34,148 nucleotides of DNA from Cohnella thermotolerans DSM 17683 (GTDB taxonomy: Bacteria; Bacillota; Bacilli; Paenibacillales; Paenibacillaceae): NCBI RefSeq assembly GCF_000429825.1, contig NZ_KE386960.1, positions 1-34,148 on the forward strand, given 5' to 3'. Positions within the stretch are counted from its first letter, which is position 1. Every line of letters starts with the position of its first letter. Under the pieces are notes generated by a model, which was not told the origin of the DNA, did no database searches, and worked only from the letters and a program-made list of their open reading frames with translations. Below, in pieces: positions 31,446-34,148 of the stretch. The translations under genes and the position numbers were made by a program.

Positions 31446-32234
31446 TTACCTGTAAACTCTCACGTCAAGAGAGTCGAGGCTTTTGAACTCGTATCCCCGT
31501 CCCCGGGCATCGTCGATAATTTTCCCCAACGCCTGAGCGTTGTCCCGCGATACGGCGTGAAGCAGAATGACCGCTCCGGGATGAAGCTGATTCATGACGC
31601 TCGTATAGGCGTAGTTCCACCCCATCTGACGGTTTGTCTCCCAGTCCCGGTAGGCGATCGACCAGAAGACGTTGGTGTAGCCTAGCTCCCGGCAAACGCC
31701 GAGCATCCGGTCGTTGAAGATGCCCCTCGGCGGCCGAACGAACCGCATCGTCTGCTGTCCCGTAAGCCTCGCGACTTCCCGGCTCACCTTCTCCAGCTCT
31801 TCCTTGATTTGCGCGTCCGACACTTGCGTCATATCCGGGTGGCTCCACGAATGGTTGCCGATCAGATGGCCTTCGGCGGCCATTCTCTTCAGCAATTCAG
31901 GCTGATCCTTGACGAAATGGCCCGTGACGAAAAAGGCGGCCGGCACCTTCTTCTCCTTCAAGACGTCGAGAATTTGGCCGGTATAGCCGTTTTCGTACCC
32001 GTTGTCGAACGTCAGATAGAGCTCTTTCTTCTCCGTGTTCCCCAGGAAAATGGCCTCGTGCTTCTTCAGAATCGGCATAAATCCTTCTTCGGCGATGGAG
32101 GGAAGCTCGCCTCCCTTGCTCTTCTTGAAGCCGAAATGATAAGGACCGCCACCGTTCGCAGACGAAGGCGCCGCATCGCACACGAACCAGGATAAAGCCG
32201 CCATGAGCAATACGGCTGCGATTTTCCTTTTCAT
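31446..32234 (-). CDS. pdaA: delta-lactam-biosynthetic de-N-acetylase PdaA
   Basis: 262 residues, exported by an N-terminal signal (KIAAVLLMAALSWFVCDAAP). The CE4 domain has motif 1 LYLTFDNGYENGYTGQIL (the FDNGYE form is characteristic of PdaA), motif 2 LIGNHSWSHPDM, motif 3 MRFVRPPRGIFNDR, and later VFWSIAYRDWET and GAVILLHAVSRDN. In Bacillus it deacetylates N-acetylmuramate as a step to muramic delta-lactam in spore cortex, needed for germination. The ATG follows GGAGGTGAACGATGG. It supports an endospore-forming host. Confidence 0.95.
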   Translation of the reverse strand: MKRKIAAVLLMAALSWFVCDAAPSSANGGGPYHFGFKKSKGGELPSIAEEGFMPILKKHEAIFLGNTEKKELYLTFDNGYENGYTGQILDVLKEKKVPAAFFVTGHFVKDQPELLKRMAAEGHLIGNHSWSHPDMTQVSDAQIKEELEKVSREVARLTGQQTMRFVRPPRGIFNDRMLGVCRELGYTNVFWSIAYRDWETNRQMGWNYAYTSVMNQLHPGAVILLHAVSRDNAQALGKIIDDARGRGYEFKSLDSLDVRVYR

Positions 32235-32500
32235 CCATCGTTCACCTCCGCGTTGACATATCGATTATCCTTTGTCGGAATCGAGCCGGATATGCATCGC
32301 GCTTCCAACGGAGCAAAAGCATGGAAAAGGTCCGGAGATTGCCTGATCGTCAGGGCCCGCCCGCCGAACGTTCCTTACAGCTGTCCGAATAAAAGGGGAA
32401 ATGTCGAAGTCGGTTTATACTCTTTTTATCCCCTTTTAACGGAAGCATAATGGAAATCGAACCAAACCAATCCATTCCATAAAAAGGAGGGGCTGCAGCC

Positions 32501-32686
32501 ATGATGGAAAACCATTATGTTGCGGAGAAGCTGATGGAATACCGGTTGAAGGAGGTGGAGCAACAAACGCGCCGCGGGGATTTCGTCCGGGACGATCAGC
32601 CGGATCAACAGCAGGTCAAGAAGCCGCGATTTGCGCTTCCCGCGTGGTTGGGCATTCGAAGAAGCGAAACGAGCCGACTCCGATAA
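32501..32686 (+). CDS. small hypothetical protein (61 aa)
   Basis: Opens MMENHYVAEKLMEYRLKEVE and continues QQTRRGDFVRDD. It has a charged N-terminal helix and a short C-terminal FALPAWLGIRRS tail. The strong ribosome site AAGGAGGGGCTGCAGCC (10 bases to the ATG) makes it credible. Its last codons overlap the left arm of the terminator at 32668-32712, so it is the end of its own transcript. I recognise no family. Upstream (32235-32500) an AAAAGGGGA/TCCCCTTTT inverted repeat lies at about 32391-32438, with TATACT between its arms, possibly an operator or promoter. Confidence 0.7.
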   Translation: MMENHYVAEKLMEYRLKEVEQQTRRGDFVRDDQPDQQQVKKPRFALPAWLGIRRSETSRLR

Positions 32687-32712
32687 TCGATCGGAAGCCG
32701 GCTCGTTTTTTT
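32668..32712 (+). terminator. intrinsic terminator of the 61-aa gene
   Basis: AACGAGCCG / CGGCTCGTT outer stem with inner CCGAT/ATCGG pairing, followed by TTTTTTT. Confidence 0.8.
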
Positions 32713-32853
32713 AAAGTCGCCATCCAATAATAAATACCCTCAAGCCCCGCCGAACGCAGAACGTTCGTTCCCGTTCGATTCGGAGTGAATGAATCCTCCC
32801 GGCCTGGAAAAACTACGTCCTGCATTTCAACACTTTCGGATCATGGTGACGGT

Positions 32854-33555
32854 ATGAATCGCTGGCTTCGCATGCTCATTCGAATCGGCGCAACGGTCCT
32901 CATCCTGTTCGGCACGACGTTAAGTCAAGCCGGCAGGCGCGCTCAGGCGGATCCTTCCTTGCCGATCGTAGCCGATCAGGGACTTTATGCGATCGAAGTT
33001 TATCCGGCCCGCCATCGGTTGGTCTTACTGACGCAAGGGCGAGTGTTCAGAACGTATCCCGTCGCCGTCGGCAATCCGTCCACGCCCACCCCGGTAGGCG
33101 AATACCGGATCGTCTTCAAGGGGAAAAACTGGGGCGCCTCCTACGGTCCAAGGTGGCTCGGGCTTGACGTTCCTTGGGGCGTATACGGCATCCACGGCAC
33201 GAACAAGCCGCACTCGATCGGAAGGCATATGAGTCACGGCTGCATTCGCATGCACAACCGCGACGTGATGGAACTTTACGAGATCGTTCCGGTCGGAACG
33301 AAAGTGACGATTTACGGGCATGTGCTGGGCGGGCTGTTGCAGGAGCCGCGAACGTTGGCCGAAGGGGATATCGGAGGGGACGTGCAGCTTATCCAATCCC
33401 GATTGAAAAGCGCGGGGTACTACAAGGGCGTATGCGACGGCAAGTTTCGGTCCGGCACGACGGAGGCGGTGAAAAAGCTGCAACACGATCTTCATCTGCC
33501 GCGAAGCGGGATCGTGTCGCTTCGTATCTACGAATCGCTCGGCTTGCTGGAATAG
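32854..33555 (+). CDS. L,D-transpeptidase (YkuD) with peptidoglycan-binding domain
   Basis: 233 residues, exported by an N-terminal hydrophobic signal (MLIRIGATVLILFGTTLSQA). The YkuD domain (about residues 47-155) has the catalytic GIHGTNKPHSIGRHMSHGCI stretch with nucleophile Cys130 and RMHNRDV following. The C-terminal domain (about 170-233) has GGDVQLIQSRLKSAGYYKGV and KFRSGTTEAVKKLQHDLHLP, a PG_binding_1 repeat. It makes 3-3 peptidoglycan cross-links or modifies spore cortex. The ATG at 32854 follows GGTGACGGT; the upstream in-frame ATG would place 23 polar residues before the signal. Confidence 0.94.
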   Translation: MNRWLRMLIRIGATVLILFGTTLSQAGRRAQADPSLPIVADQGLYAIEVYPARHRLVLLTQGRVFRTYPVAVGNPSTPTPVGEYRIVFKGKNWGASYGPRWLGLDVPWGVYGIHGTNKPHSIGRHMSHGCIRMHNRDVMELYEIVPVGTKVTIYGHVLGGLLQEPRTLAEGDIGGDVQLIQSRLKSAGYYKGVCDGKFRSGTTEAVKKLQHDLHLPRSGIVSLRIYESLGLLE

Positions 33556-33603
33556 CCGCAACGGCGGTTGCCCATAAAAATTCGGAACCCCGCCTCGAAC
33601 CGG

Positions 33604-33632
33604 AACCTCCGCCGCCTTCGATCCATAGTTTA
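33604..33632 (+). promoter_or_regulatory. possible sigma-K promoter of the LysM gene
   Basis: AACC (33604-33607), 16-bp spacer, CATAGTTTA (33624-33632), fitting the sigma-K pattern mACm and CATAnnnTA. The gap before the LysM gene holds no other clear promoter. Confidence 0.3.
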
Positions 33633-33667
33633 TATAGACTAATGACCCGATTAACGGAGGTAATGGT

Positions 33668-34048
33668 ATGGATCGATTTTTTCCGCCCTCAGGATTTGGT
33701 TTTCGTCCGTTCTTCCGCCCGTTTCCCCATCCCTTCTTCCCCAATCGCTTCCTGTTCCCGTTTTTCTTCTTCTCGCCGTTTTTCTTCCCTTTCTTCCGGG
33801 ACGGAGACCAGCAACAGCAGCAAATGGTATACGCCCATCACCCCGTCCGGCCGGGCGATACCATGGAAGGGATCGCTCACCAATACAACATCCCGTATAC
33901 GATGCTGGAAGAAGCGAATACGCACTTGACCAATCCGTACGCGCTTAGTCAAGGCGAGACGGTCGTGATTCCCCGTATTTCCAACATGTACTGCCAGAAG
34001 ACGTACACCGAGATGGCCATGCCGGCCCAATACAGTCAACAGAAGTAA
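33668..34048 (+). CDS. LysM-domain protein with Phe/Pro-rich head, probable spore protein
   Basis: 126 residues. Residues 1-45 are extremely rich in Phe and Pro (RPFFRPFPHPFFPNRFLFPF...) with no charged signal-peptide start. A Gln5 stretch follows, then one LysM domain (about 53-101: HPVRPGDTMEGIAHQYNIPY, then LEEANTHLTNPYALSQGETV). The tail is Gln/Met/Tyr rich with a single Cys. LysM binds N-acetylglucosamine in peptidoglycan or cortex. The aromatic head looks like spore-coat proteins and may drive self-assembly. The start follows GGAGGTAATGGT. A possible sigma-K promoter lies upstream. The function is inferred. Confidence 0.85.
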   Translation: MDRFFPPSGFGFRPFFRPFPHPFFPNRFLFPFFFFSPFFFPFFRDGDQQQQQMVYAHHPVRPGDTMEGIAHQYNIPYTMLEEANTHLTNPYALSQGETVVIPRISNMYCQKTYTEMAMPAQYSQQK

Positions 34049-34078
34049 CATGGGGAATACGGGCAGCGAAAAAAAACG

Positions 34079-34105
34079 AAAGAGGCTCGGATTTTGAGCC
34101 TCTTT
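34079..34105. terminator. intrinsic terminator after the LysM gene
   Basis: AAAGAGGCTC / GAGCCTCTTT, a perfect 10-bp stem with loop GGATTTT, preceded by an A-rich run. It can serve both strands. The last 43 bases of the window hold nothing recognisable. Confidence 0.7.
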
Positions 34106-34148
34106 GGCGCGCATGCGGCGGAGATTGCCAAAGTGGCTCAGATTTTGA

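Overview
The window looks like chromosome of a spore-forming, low-to-mid-GC Firmicute of the Paenibacillaceae type (Paenibacillus/Cohnella-like). The signs are strong AGGAGG ribosome sites, spore-associated genes (YhcN-like lipoprotein, YjcZ-like peptide, PdaA), a T-box leader, an Lsa/VmlR-type ABC-F gene with an attenuation leader, and Bacillus-type ArsR-ArsB-ArsC. Most genes are on the minus strand. There is no rRNA, tRNA, CRISPR array or intact insertion sequence. Several short gene wrecks mark past rearrangement.

Layout. 0-0.6 kb: a GH32 sucrose-hydrolase-type gene cut short beside what looks like the end of an insertion sequence. 0.9-5.1 kb: mqo, an ABC-F antibiotic-protection gene behind a complete attenuation leader (promoter, five-codon leader peptide, alternative hairpins), and a CAP-domain lipoprotein. 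5.3-8.7 kb: an arginase-fold protein, then arsRBC flanked on both sides by remnants of other genes. 9.1-14.4 kb: an IclR regulator, a small His-rich membrane protein with a copper amine oxidase, and divergently amt-glnK. Four copies of a 15-bp palindrome lie upstream of iclR and between the amine oxidase and amt, which predicts one amine/ammonium regulon. 14.4-17.2 kb: an autoregulated TetR with extra operators facing an empty region, a frameshifted YmaF-like gene, ctaB, and a small unknown gene.

17.6-24.4 kb: a YhcN-like lipoprotein and a YjcZ-like peptide, then a thiazole/oxazole-modified microcin (TOMM) set. This set has a YcaO cyclodehydratase with a PxPxP tail, a ThiF-like maturation protein, an MFS exporter and a coupled 60-residue protein. 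It lies downstream of a well-formed T-box riboswitch with its own promoter. No precursor peptide is recognisable. 24.4-34.1 kb: a DinB-like protein, a YebC/PmpR regulator, a polysaccharide deacetylase overlapping a quinone oxidoreductase, a secreted M6-like metalloprotease, LysR and zinc-ribbon remnants, YnfA, PdaA, a small unknown protein, an L,D-transpeptidase and a LysM protein with a possible sigma-K promoter.

The most promising observations are the T-box in front of the TOMM/exporter operon, the IclR-type palindromes linking amine oxidation to ammonium transport, and the attenuation leader of the ABC-F gene. All are read by eye; no database search or folding program was run.
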